Shown here: piece by piece, positions 17,890 to 25,232 of the stretch
Layout: the number at the start of each line of letters is the position of its first letter
How positions within the stretch are numbered: position 1 is the first letter of the stretch
Source: a virus
Direction: 5' to 3' (one strand)
IMG/VR virus record: IMGVR_UViG_3300032246_001121
Coordinates: 1-32,491 of that record
DNA length: 32,491 bases
Made by a program: the position numbers and the translations under genes
Notes under the pieces: model-generated
Told to the model about the DNA's origin: nothing
Seen by the model: the letters and a program-made list of their open reading frames with translations, nothing else
The model's database searches: none

Positions 17890-19722
17890 GTGGCCATCTT
17901 TGACCGTCTACGCAACATCAACAAGTCACCATCGTTACCACAAGGCGCGGTGACAACAACCTTTACACAAGAGCAGTTGCGTGAGATTGTCAGCAACGCT
18001 TATCAAACAGGTTCGTTTGAGGCGATGCAACGCAATCCGTTCTATGCATCAACTCCATTCGGTTCAGGTAACCCACTCATCCCAGCGGCTATCAACAATG
18101 TTGGTGAAGATGGTCGGCCAGACCCTCGCAAGTTTGAATACCCTGTTGCTTGGAATGTGTTTGTTACCGAGCAACGGTTAGTGCCGTGGAAAGTTTTACG
18201 CCTAGCCGCTGACCAGATTGATATCTTGCGCCGATGTGTTGAAGTGTTGAAATCTAAAGTTGCTGGCATGGATTGGGATGTAACTTTCTCAGACTCAGCA
18301 TCAGAACTATTTTCTAAAGGCTCAGACAAGAATCATGTACGCGCAATGCAAGATGCTCGCGATGAATTCGGTGACGAGATTGCACGGCTACGAACTTTCT
18401 GGCAAACCCCAGACCGCATCAACGGACTCGGATTCAAAGACTGGGTAAACATGGTGCTAGAGGACTTACTTGTCCTAGATGCAATCGCTATCCATCCACG
18501 GCCAGACATGAAAGGCGATTTACACTCGCTCGTAGTTTTAGATGCAACAACAATCAAACCTGTATTGGATGAATACGGTAACCGACCAATGCAACCATTC
18601 CCTGCATACCAACAAATCTTGTACGGATTCCCACGCGGCGAATACACAGCAACAAGTGACGATGCTAGTGAAGATGGAAACTTTACCGCTGACGATTTGA
18701 TTTACCTAAAGCGCAATCACCGCACTTGGACTCCATACGGCTACTCACCTGTTGAACGCTCATTACCTGTTGCCGACATTTACATCAAACGCCAGCAATG
18801 GTTACGCGCCGAATTTACTGACGGTGTATTGCCGCAAGTATGGCTAAAGAGTGATGGCTCATTCGTGGCTACACCTGAACAGTTACGCGCATACGAAGCA
18901 ATCCTGAATGACGATTTGGCTGGACAAACTGAACAGCGTCACCGCGCTCGTCTGCTACCTGCTGGACTTGAACCCGTAGACAACAGCGGCAGTAGCGAAA
19001 AGTTTAACGACACAGTAGACAACTATTTGATTACCTCAATCACAGGACACTTCGGAGTGCTACCTACTGAGATTGGATTCAGTAGCAAGGGTGGACTCGG
19101 TGCATCAGGGCATCAAGACGGTGAGGCTGAGGCCGCATCACGCATCGGTGCAGAGCCGTTAGTGAAATGGTTAGAGCAACAACTATCAGATATCAGTTAC
19201 AAGTTTTTGGGTATGCCTCGCGAGTTAGTTTTCAAATTCCAGACAGGTAACGAAACAGATACAGGTGAGGGTGCATCACGCCGCGATACTGAAATCAAAT
19301 CAGGTCAGCGCACAATCAATGAGGCTAAAGCCGAATTAGGTTTACCGCTTGTTGATTCTGAGTATGCAGATATGCCTATGATTCAGGCAGGTGCAAATAC
19401 TTTCTTTATTTCGCCAGAGGGAATCATTGCTGTTGGTACTAACACGGCTACCCCAGCGGACACAGCAACGAATCCTGTTGAGCCGTTAGATGATGTGACT
19501 GATGAGAATGTTGCAGACCCACTAATCAAACCTCCGAGTGAGATTGGTAACGAACAGGCCGAGGTTAAAGCGTTTCTAAAGTGGGCTAAGAAATCACAAG
19601 AGCGCGAGTTTGAATTCGTCACTCTTGATTCAATCAACGCATCAGCCTTAAACCGTGCATACAAAAACGGTGACACAGATTTAGTTAAAGCCCTTGCGGA
19701 TGGTGTCCTAAAAAAAGCGTAA
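17890..19722 (+). CDS. Portal protein
   Basis: The 610-aa protein has the features of phage portals: VPWKVLRLAADQIDILRRCV, VAGMDWDVTFSD, FKDWVNMVLEDLLVLDAIAI, LVVLDATTIKPVLDEYGNRP and PYGYSPVERSLPVADIYIKR, and the long helix ending VDNYLITSITGHFGV. It forms the dodecameric ring at one capsid vertex and docks the terminase. The last ~110 residues (from about 500) are Pro/Thr/Asp-rich and then helical. GTG at 17890 is preceded by AGGAG and abuts the terminase stop. Confidence 0.9.
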   Translation: MAIFDRLRNINKSPSLPQGAVTTTFTQEQLREIVSNAYQTGSFEAMQRNPFYASTPFGSGNPLIPAAINNVGEDGRPDPRKFEYPVAWNVFVTEQRLVPWKVLRLAADQIDILRRCVEVLKSKVAGMDWDVTFSDSASELFSKGSDKNHVRAMQDARDEFGDEIARLRTFWQTPDRINGLGFKDWVNMVLEDLLVLDAIAIHPRPDMKGDLHSLVVLDATTIKPVLDEYGNRPMQPFPAYQQILYGFPRGEYTATSDDASEDGNFTADDLIYLKRNHRTWTPYGYSPVERSLPVADIYIKRQQWLRAEFTDGVLPQVWLKSDGSFVATPEQLRAYEAILNDDLAGQTEQRHRARLLPAGLEPVDNSGSSEKFNDTVDNYLITSITGHFGVLPTEIGFSSKGGLGASGHQDGEAEAASRIGAEPLVKWLEQQLSDISYKFLGMPRELVFKFQTGNETDTGEGASRRDTEIKSGQRTINEAKAELGLPLVDSEYADMPMIQAGANTFFISPEGIIAVGTNTATPADTATNPVEPLDDVTDENVADPLIKPPSEIGNEQAEVKAFLKWAKKSQEREFEFVTLDSINASALNRAYKNGDTDLVKALADGVLKKA

Positions 19723-19739
19723 GCCCTAGAGAGAGGGCT
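19722..19739 (+). other. AGAGAG-loop hairpin before the MuF-like gene
   Basis: AGCCCT and AGGGCT form a perfect 6-bp stem around AGAGAG at the end of the portal gene. It resembles the AGAGN-loop hairpins of the early promoter cassettes but has no adjacent promoter. Confidence 0.5.
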
Positions 19740-19766
19740 AAACAAAAACTCATCACCGAGAATACT

Positions 19767-20474
19767 TTGTTAATCCTTGCAGGGCTGAAACGAACCATTG
19801 ATGTTAATACGGTTGCCCGTAAATGGGTTGAACATAAAGCAACAGAGTTGGCCGCAAAATCACCTGCATCGGATTCTGCTCGCTCATGGCTTGATGTGAA
19901 TTTCAATCTTGAAACCAATGCGTTAGAGGATGCACTCAAAGAGGTTTACGGTAGCGGTTGGGCTTTCGGTAATACGGATAGTGAGCAACAGTTAGGCGGT
20001 AGTGTCGCTGACCCGTGGGCTGGATGGAACGCAGGTAACGAAGCCGCCGCCGCACTCGTAGACCCACCTAAAGGATTACAATCTTTGTTAGACAAATCAA
20101 AGGTAACGATTGACGGAATCAAAGGCACAACATTAGACCAGATGGGTACACAGTTAGCCGCATCATTGTCACAGGGTTTAGGTGCTGAACAAACTGCTAA
20201 CAATCTTTTGAATGTCATTGATGATTCTGCACGGGCGATGGTCATTGCTCGGACTGAAACTGCTCGCGCTATCTGCGATTCAAATGTTTCAAACTATCGC
20301 GAGAACGGTGTTGAGCAGATGCAATGGATTACGGCTGACCCTTGCGATGTGTGTGCTGAGAACGATGGCGAGATTGTAAACATTGGTGATACTTTCTCAA
20401 CGGGTGACGAGTATCCGCCAGCACATCCGAATTGTGTTTGCGATGTTTCCCCTATCGGTTCAGTAACCGAATAG
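19767..20474 (+). CDS. MuF-like minor head protein
   Basis: The C-terminal half carries the Mu gpF signature: AMVIARTETARAICDSNVSN, then GVEQMQWITADPCDVCAEND and EYPPAHPNCVCDVSP (the C-x2-C-x-E/D-x-DG and PPxHPNCxC motifs). Such proteins are carried in the capsid next to the portal and aid head assembly or DNA injection. The visible product from TTG 19767 has 235 aa. No ATG exists upstream in frame and the frame stays open into the portal gene, so the true start is uncertain; a weak GAG-type site precedes TTG. Confidence 0.78.
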   Translation: MLILAGLKRTIDVNTVARKWVEHKATELAAKSPASDSARSWLDVNFNLETNALEDALKEVYGSGWAFGNTDSEQQLGGSVADPWAGWNAGNEAAAALVDPPKGLQSLLDKSKVTIDGIKGTTLDQMGTQLAASLSQGLGAEQTANNLLNVIDDSARAMVIARTETARAICDSNVSNYRENGVEQMQWITADPCDVCAENDGEIVNIGDTFSTGDEYPPAHPNCVCDVSPIGSVTE

Positions 20475-20495
20475 ATAAACTTGTAACACTTGTGC

Positions 20496-20501
20496 GAAAA
20501 T
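20496..20501 (+). promoter_or_regulatory. Candidate late promoter -10
   Basis: GAAAAT within GCGAAAATAG, the same core as at 16100 and 23513. The predicted start near 20508 gives an 18-20 nt leader that includes AGGAGTATAA before ATG 20527. No good -35 is visible. Confidence 0.4.
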
Positions 20502-20526
20502 AGACCATAACAATCTAGGAGTATAA

Positions 20527-20808
20527 ATGGCACTCGTTCACTTAAACCTGCAAGTTAATACAACTGCTACCAGACTATTCACGGTGCAACCTGCAATGAA
20601 GTCTGTTGCTGTTTCTATTCAAAACAATCACAGCGCATCAATCTATGTAGGTGACTCAAGCATCACAACATCAGGTGCGACACAAGGCCACATTATTACC
20701 GCAGGTTCAACCTATCAACTATGGCTAAATGCTGGCGATATGGTTTACGCAATCAGCGCGGCTCAAACTTCCGCAGGTGCTATCTCGGTTTTGTATTCTG
20801 GAGTTTAA
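20527..20808 (+). CDS. Small head/decoration-type structural protein
   Basis: The 93-aa protein is all-beta: VHLNLQVNTTATRLFTVQPA, then VAVSIQNNHSASIYVGDSSI, HIITAGSTYQLWLNAGDMVY and AISVLYSGV. The NNHSASIYVG...G...G..Y.LWL..GD.VYAI pattern matches small phage virion proteins often found near portal or capsid genes. It may be a head-decoration or fibre-base protein; the beta-barrel call is inference. AGGAG precedes the ATG and the next gene follows immediately. Confidence 0.6.
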   Translation: MALVHLNLQVNTTATRLFTVQPAMKSVAVSIQNNHSASIYVGDSSITTSGATQGHIITAGSTYQLWLNAGDMVYAISAAQTSAGAISVLYSGV

Positions 20809-21135
20809 GTGCAAACAGGAATCTATAACATAACAATTCCACAAGGCACAGACCAAACTTTACCGTTCACTATTGCAGGTTACGACCTAACAACTTACAC
20901 GGCCAAGTTACAGGCTCGTACTCAGTACGGTGCATCTACCGCTTTTGTGACTTTAACTAACGGCTCAGGTATCACTTTAGGTAACGGTTCGTTCTCTATT
21001 ACTTTTACTAACACTCAAACTAATGCAATGCCGTTGGGTCGCTGGGTTTACGATTTAGAAATAACTTCAGGTGCAGGAAAGATAGACCGTTTGATTCAGG
21101 GTTCGTTCACGGTTACGCCACAAGTGACGGTATAA
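20809..21135 (+). CDS. Beta-rich virion protein, probably fibre adaptor
   Basis: The 108-aa protein from GTG 20809 reads TGIYNITIPQGTDQTLPFTI, then DLTTYTAKLQARTQYGAST, GSFSITFTNTQTNAMPLG, and WVYDLEITSGAGKIDRLIQG. The I-x-QG-x-(D/T)...YDL-I-x...L-I-QG-x-F-V pattern is typical of small phage baseplate/fibre-associated proteins with an immunoglobulin-like fold. It abuts both neighbours and lies directly before a collagen-like fibre gene. Confidence 0.62.
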   Translation: MQTGIYNITIPQGTDQTLPFTIAGYDLTTYTAKLQARTQYGASTAFVTLTNGSGITLGNGSFSITFTNTQTNAMPLGRWVYDLEITSGAGKIDRLIQGSFTVTPQVTV

Positions 21136-21136
21136 C

Positions 21137-21934
21137 ATGGCTGGCGAGATTACTGTAACTCCAACTGTTGTTAATGTTAATGCAACTACTTCACCTGTTG
21201 CCATAACTGTTACCGAATCGCCTGTTACTGTCACTACAACTAATCAAGGTATTCAGGGTGCGACTGGTAGTGCAGGGCAAATCAATTCTGTTTCGGCTAC
21301 TACTCTTGCGGCAGGTTCGTCAGCAACAGTTGTAAACAATGGCACGACTACTAATGCTCAACTCGCGTTTGGTATCCCTAAAGGTGATAAAGGCGATACA
21401 GGTACGGCGGCAACTGCAACGGCAGGTTCAACTACTACGGGTGCGGCAGGTACAAGCGCAACTGTTGTCAATAGCGGTACTTCATCGGCGGCAGTTTTTG
21501 ATTTCACTATCCCTCGCGGTAACACAGGTGCAACAGGTCAGGGATTCACATATCGCAACGCATGGGTATCAGGTACAAGTTATGCGGCTTACGATGTTGT
21601 TACTTACAACGGTTCAACTTATGTTTGTATCTTGGCCGTATCGGGTACTACTGTTCCATCTAGCGATTCAAGTCATTGGACTTTAACAGCATCTAAAGGC
21701 GATACTGGCGATACTGGTACAGCGGCTACCGCAACCGCTGGCACTACTACAACTGTTGATGGTTACACTTCCGCGAATGTTGTTAATGATGGTTCTACAA
21801 GTGCGGCAGTTTTCAATTTTACTATCCCAACGGGTGTAGCAATCGGAGCATCCTCCCCGTCTAACACGGGTGTATTGTGGGCTGATACAACTACATCACC
21901 AACTATCACCGCTATCAATGGAGGCACAGCATGA
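21137..21934 (+). CDS. Collagen-like fibre protein with CBM5/12-like insert
   Basis: The 265-aa protein combines an N-terminal beta region, short Gly-X-Y stretches (GDKGDTGTA, GNTGATGQG, GDTGDTGTA) and, at about residues 138-185, a module reading YRNAWVSGTSYAAYDVVTYN then GSTYVCILAVSG...HWTLTA, which resembles carbohydrate-binding modules of families 5/12 (W...Y..YDVV.Y.GS.Y......P...HW). It repeats a unit ending GTAATATAG twice. Such proteins are trimeric fibres that may bind host-surface or particulate polysaccharides. The stop overlaps the next start (ATGA). Confidence 0.72.
   Translation: MAGEITVTPTVVNVNATTSPVAITVTESPVTVTTTNQGIQGATGSAGQINSVSATTLAAGSSATVVNNGTTTNAQLAFGIPKGDKGDTGTAATATAGSTTTGAAGTSATVVNSGTSSAAVFDFTIPRGNTGATGQGFTYRNAWVSGTSYAAYDVVTYNGSTYVCILAVSGTTVPSSDSSHWTLTASKGDTGDTGTAATATAGTTTTVDGYTSANVVNDGSTSAAVFNFTIPTGVAIGASSPSNTGVLWADTTTSPTITAINGGTA
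21376..21830 (+). repeat. Duplicated fibre repeat unit
   Basis: Two related segments, beginning near 21380 and 21694, encode KGDKGDTGTAATATAGSTTT and KGDTGDTGTAATATAGTTTT, each followed by a SANVVN/SATVVN and AAVFxFTIP block. The DNA copies differ mostly at third codon positions, so the duplication is old or under selection. Confidence 0.6.
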
Positions 21935-22680
21935 CCCAATTAAAATATTGGAACGGCTCAAGTTGGGTATCTGTTGTTTTAGGTGCTACGGGCGCAACAG
22001 GTGGCACGGCTTATGGTGATGCGTCACAAATTATTACAGGACAACTTGCGGTTGCTAATGGTGGTACGGGTTCTAACAATGCATCAGGGGCTAGGGCAAA
22101 CCTTGCCGCTTTAGGTATTGCCGATAACAATAAAAATGATTTTCAACCAACTGTCGGTTTAGATATTTATCCGAGGCTATATGCTCAGGGTGTTGCCGCA
22201 CATACTAACGGTGTTATTCGTGCAACAAGTTTTACACCAACAGTCACCACTACTGTAAATACAGTCACGGCCTATTGCACAACAGCCAAAACATCAACAG
22301 CCTCAACAACAGAATTTGGTCGTTTTGCCCTTGCAACATATGACGGAAATACCACTTACAACATTATTTCTTTTACACCTCAAAGCACTACTCACGGTAC
22401 GGCTACTGGCGCGGTAACAGCAACGCTAGATACTAGCGTCACATTAAATGCTGGTACAACTTATGCTGTTTTATTTTTCTGGTATTCAAATGGTACAGTT
22501 ACGGTTCTTCCGCAATTTTTAGGTTATGCGCCATCTCAAATTGCGGCAATTAGTTTTTTGAATCCGAAACTTGGTACATCATTAACAGCACAAACAGACA
22601 TTAATGGCGGTGTTGCTGGAACACTTACTATGGGTACGGCGGCATCCGCTATTTATTGGGCAAGATTGTCATTCGTCTAA
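21931..22680 (+). CDS. Tail-fibre-like protein with GGTG-AR-NL motif
   Basis: The 249-aa protein starts with a short strand (LKYWNGSSWVSVVLG) and a collagen-like GATGATG, then VANGGTGSNNASGARANLAA, a motif found in many phage tail fibres. The C-terminal ~160 residues are Thr-rich beta strands ending YWARLSFV, a plausible jelly-roll or fibre head. It overlaps the collagen-like gene by four bases and probably forms a trimeric receptor-binding or head fibre. Confidence 0.68.
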   Translation: MTQLKYWNGSSWVSVVLGATGATGGTAYGDASQIITGQLAVANGGTGSNNASGARANLAALGIADNNKNDFQPTVGLDIYPRLYAQGVAAHTNGVIRATSFTPTVTTTVNTVTAYCTTAKTSTASTTEFGRFALATYDGNTTYNIISFTPQSTTHGTATGAVTATLDTSVTLNAGTTYAVLFFWYSNGTVTVLPQFLGYAPSQIAAISFLNPKLGTSLTAQTDINGGVAGTLTMGTAASAIYWARLSFV

Positions 22681-22695
22681 TGGGGGGTAAATTAA

Positions 22696-23367
22696 ATGGC
22701 TAGAGAAACACTTATCCAATTACGCAGAAGTATTGCAAGTTTGTGGACTTCCACTAACCCAACATTGGCCGATGGTGAATTAGGTTACGAGTCTGACACT
22801 AATGCAATCAAAATTGGTACTGGCGCATTGTGGAACAACACAGCCTATTTATCTAATGGCATTGGTGCTACACAAGTATTGACTAGCGCAACAACTAGCA
22901 CAACAGGCACAACTTTGTATCCTGTGTTTCCTAGCGCAACAGCAAGATTATCTTTACTACCTAACACAACTTATTTGTTTGAAGGTTTTTTATCAATTTC
23001 AAAACAGGCATCTAGCGCGTCAGGTTCTTGGACTCTTGGATTTACTTTTAGTAACGCTCAACAGAATTTGTGGTGGGATGCGTTCTTTACAAGTTTCAAC
23101 GCAACAGCCGCAACATTAACAGGCTCGTATATTACTAACGCTACATCACTTGTAATAGGTGGTGCAGGTACAACAGCCGCTACTGGTCTTATTCGTTTCA
23201 AAGGAACATTCCAAAGCAACGCAACAACAGGTGGAACAATTACACCAACTTTTGCACAATCAGCCGCGCCAACTTCTACCCAGCCAAGTGCCAACGCAGG
23301 TTCATGGATTCGCCTAACGCCTATCGGTAACTCGTATCCTGTTGTTGCTGGCGCGTGGGGTGCGTAA
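22696..23367 (+). CDS. Fibre protein with tropism-determinant-like N-terminus
   Basis: The 223-aa protein begins IQLRRSIASLWTSTNPTLAD then GELGYESDTNAIKIGTGALW, the R-R...W...NP.L..GE.G.E.DT...KIG.G pattern of phage fibre N-terminal domains (hyaluronidase/Mtd-type). Residues 55-223 form a Thr/Ala-rich beta domain (YLFEGFLSISKQ, WTLGFTF, LIRFKGTFQ) ending in WGA. The gene ends with GGTGCGTAATG, overlapping the following microgene by one base. Confidence 0.72.
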   Translation: MARETLIQLRRSIASLWTSTNPTLADGELGYESDTNAIKIGTGALWNNTAYLSNGIGATQVLTSATTSTTGTTLYPVFPSATARLSLLPNTTYLFEGFLSISKQASSASGSWTLGFTFSNAQQNLWWDAFFTSFNATAATLTGSYITNATSLVIGGAGTTAATGLIRFKGTFQSNATTGGTITPTFAQSAAPTSTQPSANAGSWIRLTPIGNSYPVVAGAWGA

Positions 23368-23483
23368 TGAAATCAAATCCTAACTGCCGTTCAGGTTGCA
23401 AAACACAAGACCACAAATCATACGGTGACTGTTTGAAAGATGCCAGCATTGCGATTGATAAAACAAGTTTGAAAGTTAAATAA
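23367..23483 (+). CDS. 38-aa CxxxC-H-C microprotein
   Basis: ATG at 23367 overlaps the fibre stop (TAATG). The product MKSNPNCRSGCKTQDHKSYG continues DCLKDASIAIDKTSLKVK. C7, C11, H16 and C22 in the pattern CxxGCxTxDHxSYxxCL occur in many small actinophage proteins lying in the structural gene region; one zinc ion is likely bound. Role unknown. The junction and the conserved pattern make it a convincing gene. Confidence 0.72.
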   Translation: MKSNPNCRSGCKTQDHKSYGDCLKDASIAIDKTSLKVK

Positions 23484-23512
23484 CCTCGTAGACAAACCAA
23501 CCTAATGTTTGC

Positions 23513-23518
23513 GAAAAT
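23513..23518 (+). promoter_or_regulatory. Candidate late promoter -10 before protease
   Basis: GAAAAT within TTTGCGAAAATAT lies seven bases before ATG 23526; no Shine-Dalgarno sequence is present. The core aligns base for base with the promoter before the terminase gene (16100), giving a leaderless mRNA. Confidence 0.5.
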
Positions 23519-23525
23519 ATAACCT

Positions 23526-25205
23526 ATGGCTGAAACCTATAAACCCACACAAGGGATGATAGAGGAAGCCAAGCGAGCGTTGAAATGGATTGCTGACGGT
23601 AAGGCTGGTCAGGGGTTCACAGATACAGGTCGCAAACGCGCAAGCGACTTAGCCGCAGGGCGCGTACTATCGGCAGAAACCGTTAAGAGGATGTATTCAT
23701 TCTTCGCACGGCACGAAGTTGATAAAAAGGCTTTAGGCTTTAACGCTGGCGAAGATGGTTTCCCATCCGCTGGCCGAGTTGCTTGGAGTGCATGGGGCGG
23801 TGATGCTGGATTCTCTTGGTCTAGTAAAATCCGCAACCAACTACAAGATGAGGAAAAGATGTCAAAAGTTAATACTGATACTGCCGTGTATGCCGCAATC
23901 CTAAAAATGGATGAGCAACCTGATGGCTCTTTATTAGTCCACGGTAAAGCAACTGACGATACTTTAGATTCTGACGAGCAAGTATGTGACCCTACTTGGC
24001 TTGCTAGTGCAATGCCTGAATGGTTTAAGTACGGCAACATTCGTGAACAGCACTCAAGCGTAGCCGCTGGCGTAGCAACCGAATACAAGGCTGAGGGTAG
24101 CGAACACTTTATTACCGCTCATGTTGTTGATGCAGGTTCAGTTGCAAAAGTTAAGGCTGGCGTTCTCAAAGGATTCTCTATCGGTATTCGTAAGCCACGC
24201 ATCGCGAAAGATAACAAGGCTCTTGGTGGTCGTATCGTTGATGGTCAGATTGTTGAAATCAGTCTTGTAGACCGACCTGCTAACCCAGCGTGTACCTTAA
24301 CTATGGCTAAAACAATTAATAGTGAATTGGTGCAGGTTGAGGAATTGGCCGAATTGGAAACCGTAATTGAAACATCTATTGAAACTGAGGGCGTAACTGT
24401 GAAAGAAATCACCGCAACATCAATCATTGAATCTGCTAAATCTTTTGTTGGCGATTTGAATAAGTTTGACCAAGCCGCGTTTGATACTGCTCGTACCGCG
24501 CTCGCTACTTTGATTCAGGTTGAGGCTGGCGAGATGGCTGAGGGTTCAGATGAAATCTATTCAATCGCTTGTTTGCTTAACGCTGTTCATGCATTACTTG
24601 AATGGCATGAGGGCGAAGCCGCTGAGGGTGAAACTGAACCATTGGCAGAGATTGATGAGATGGTTGAAATGTCTACTGAGCCTGAAACAGTCAAAGATGA
24701 TTCTGTTGAAATGTGCGACAAGTGCGATAAAGAAATGAAAGAATGTAAATGCGCTGAGGGAGGCTACTCGGATACTGAAATCAAATCCGATGAGGCTGAT
24801 GTTGTCGCTGAAGTTGCTGTTGAGGTAACTGATGAACCTGCTATTGAGTCGGCAGATGAAACCGTTGAGGTTGAAGAAAAGGCTCTAACAGTTTCCGATG
24901 TGCAACAGATTGTTGCTGACATTGTGAAAACGCTACTAACCCCTACCGAGGTTGGCGAGGATACCGTAACAAAGTCCATTGAGGCCGAACGCATTGAGGC
25001 GTTGGAATCAGAGTTGGAACAGGTTAAGGCTCTTGCCGCACCATCAAGTGTAAAGCGCATGGGCGCGGTGGGTAGCACAAGTACGGTTGATGAGAATTTA
25101 GTTAAGGCCGCGAATTTCCGCGCTAAGGCTAATGCAACTAATGACCGTACATTGGCTCGCGGCTATATAGAAATGGCTCGCGAGTTAGAAACCAAATCCA
25201 ACTAA
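23526..25205 (+). CDS. Prohead protease-scaffold fusion with accessory N-terminal domain
   Basis: The 559-aa protein has three parts. Residues 1-105 form an accessory domain (EEAKRALKWIADGKAGQGFT, RHEVDKKALGFNAGEDGFPS, WSAWGGDAG) seen in other phage head proteins. Residues about 115-260 are the HK97-type prohead protease: REQHSS (H176), GFSIGIRKP (S218, probable nucleophile) and IVEISLVDRPANPAC. The rest (270-559) is acidic and helical, as expected for a scaffold, with a Cys cluster CDKCDKEMKECKC. The protein would scaffold the prohead and then cleave itself. Major capsid protein follows. Confidence 0.83.
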   Translation: MAETYKPTQGMIEEAKRALKWIADGKAGQGFTDTGRKRASDLAAGRVLSAETVKRMYSFFARHEVDKKALGFNAGEDGFPSAGRVAWSAWGGDAGFSWSSKIRNQLQDEEKMSKVNTDTAVYAAILKMDEQPDGSLLVHGKATDDTLDSDEQVCDPTWLASAMPEWFKYGNIREQHSSVAAGVATEYKAEGSEHFITAHVVDAGSVAKVKAGVLKGFSIGIRKPRIAKDNKALGGRIVDGQIVEISLVDRPANPACTLTMAKTINSELVQVEELAELETVIETSIETEGVTVKEITATSIIESAKSFVGDLNKFDQAAFDTARTALATLIQVEAGEMAEGSDEIYSIACLLNAVHALLEWHEGEAAEGETEPLAEIDEMVEMSTEPETVKDDSVEMCDKCDKEMKECKCAEGGYSDTEIKSDEADVVAEVAVEVTDEPAIESADETVEVEEKALTVSDVQQIVADIVKTLLTPTEVGEDTVTKSIEAERIEALESELEQVKALAAPSSVKRMGAVGSTSTVDENLVKAANFRAKANATNDRTLARGYIEMARELETKSN

Positions 25206-25232
25206 CTAGCCCCCGAAAGAGGTTAAATTACT

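Noticed and set aside
21376-21830. Regular repeats as a possible CRISPR array
   Set aside because: The repeats are coding, collagen-like and diverge at third codon positions; there are no unique spacers, and no cas1/cas2 gene exists near the Cas4-like nuclease.
23609-24088. 159-codon reverse-strand ORF inside the protease gene
   Set aside because: Shadow of a strong coding region; Ser/Pro/Ala-rich without motifs and no start signals.
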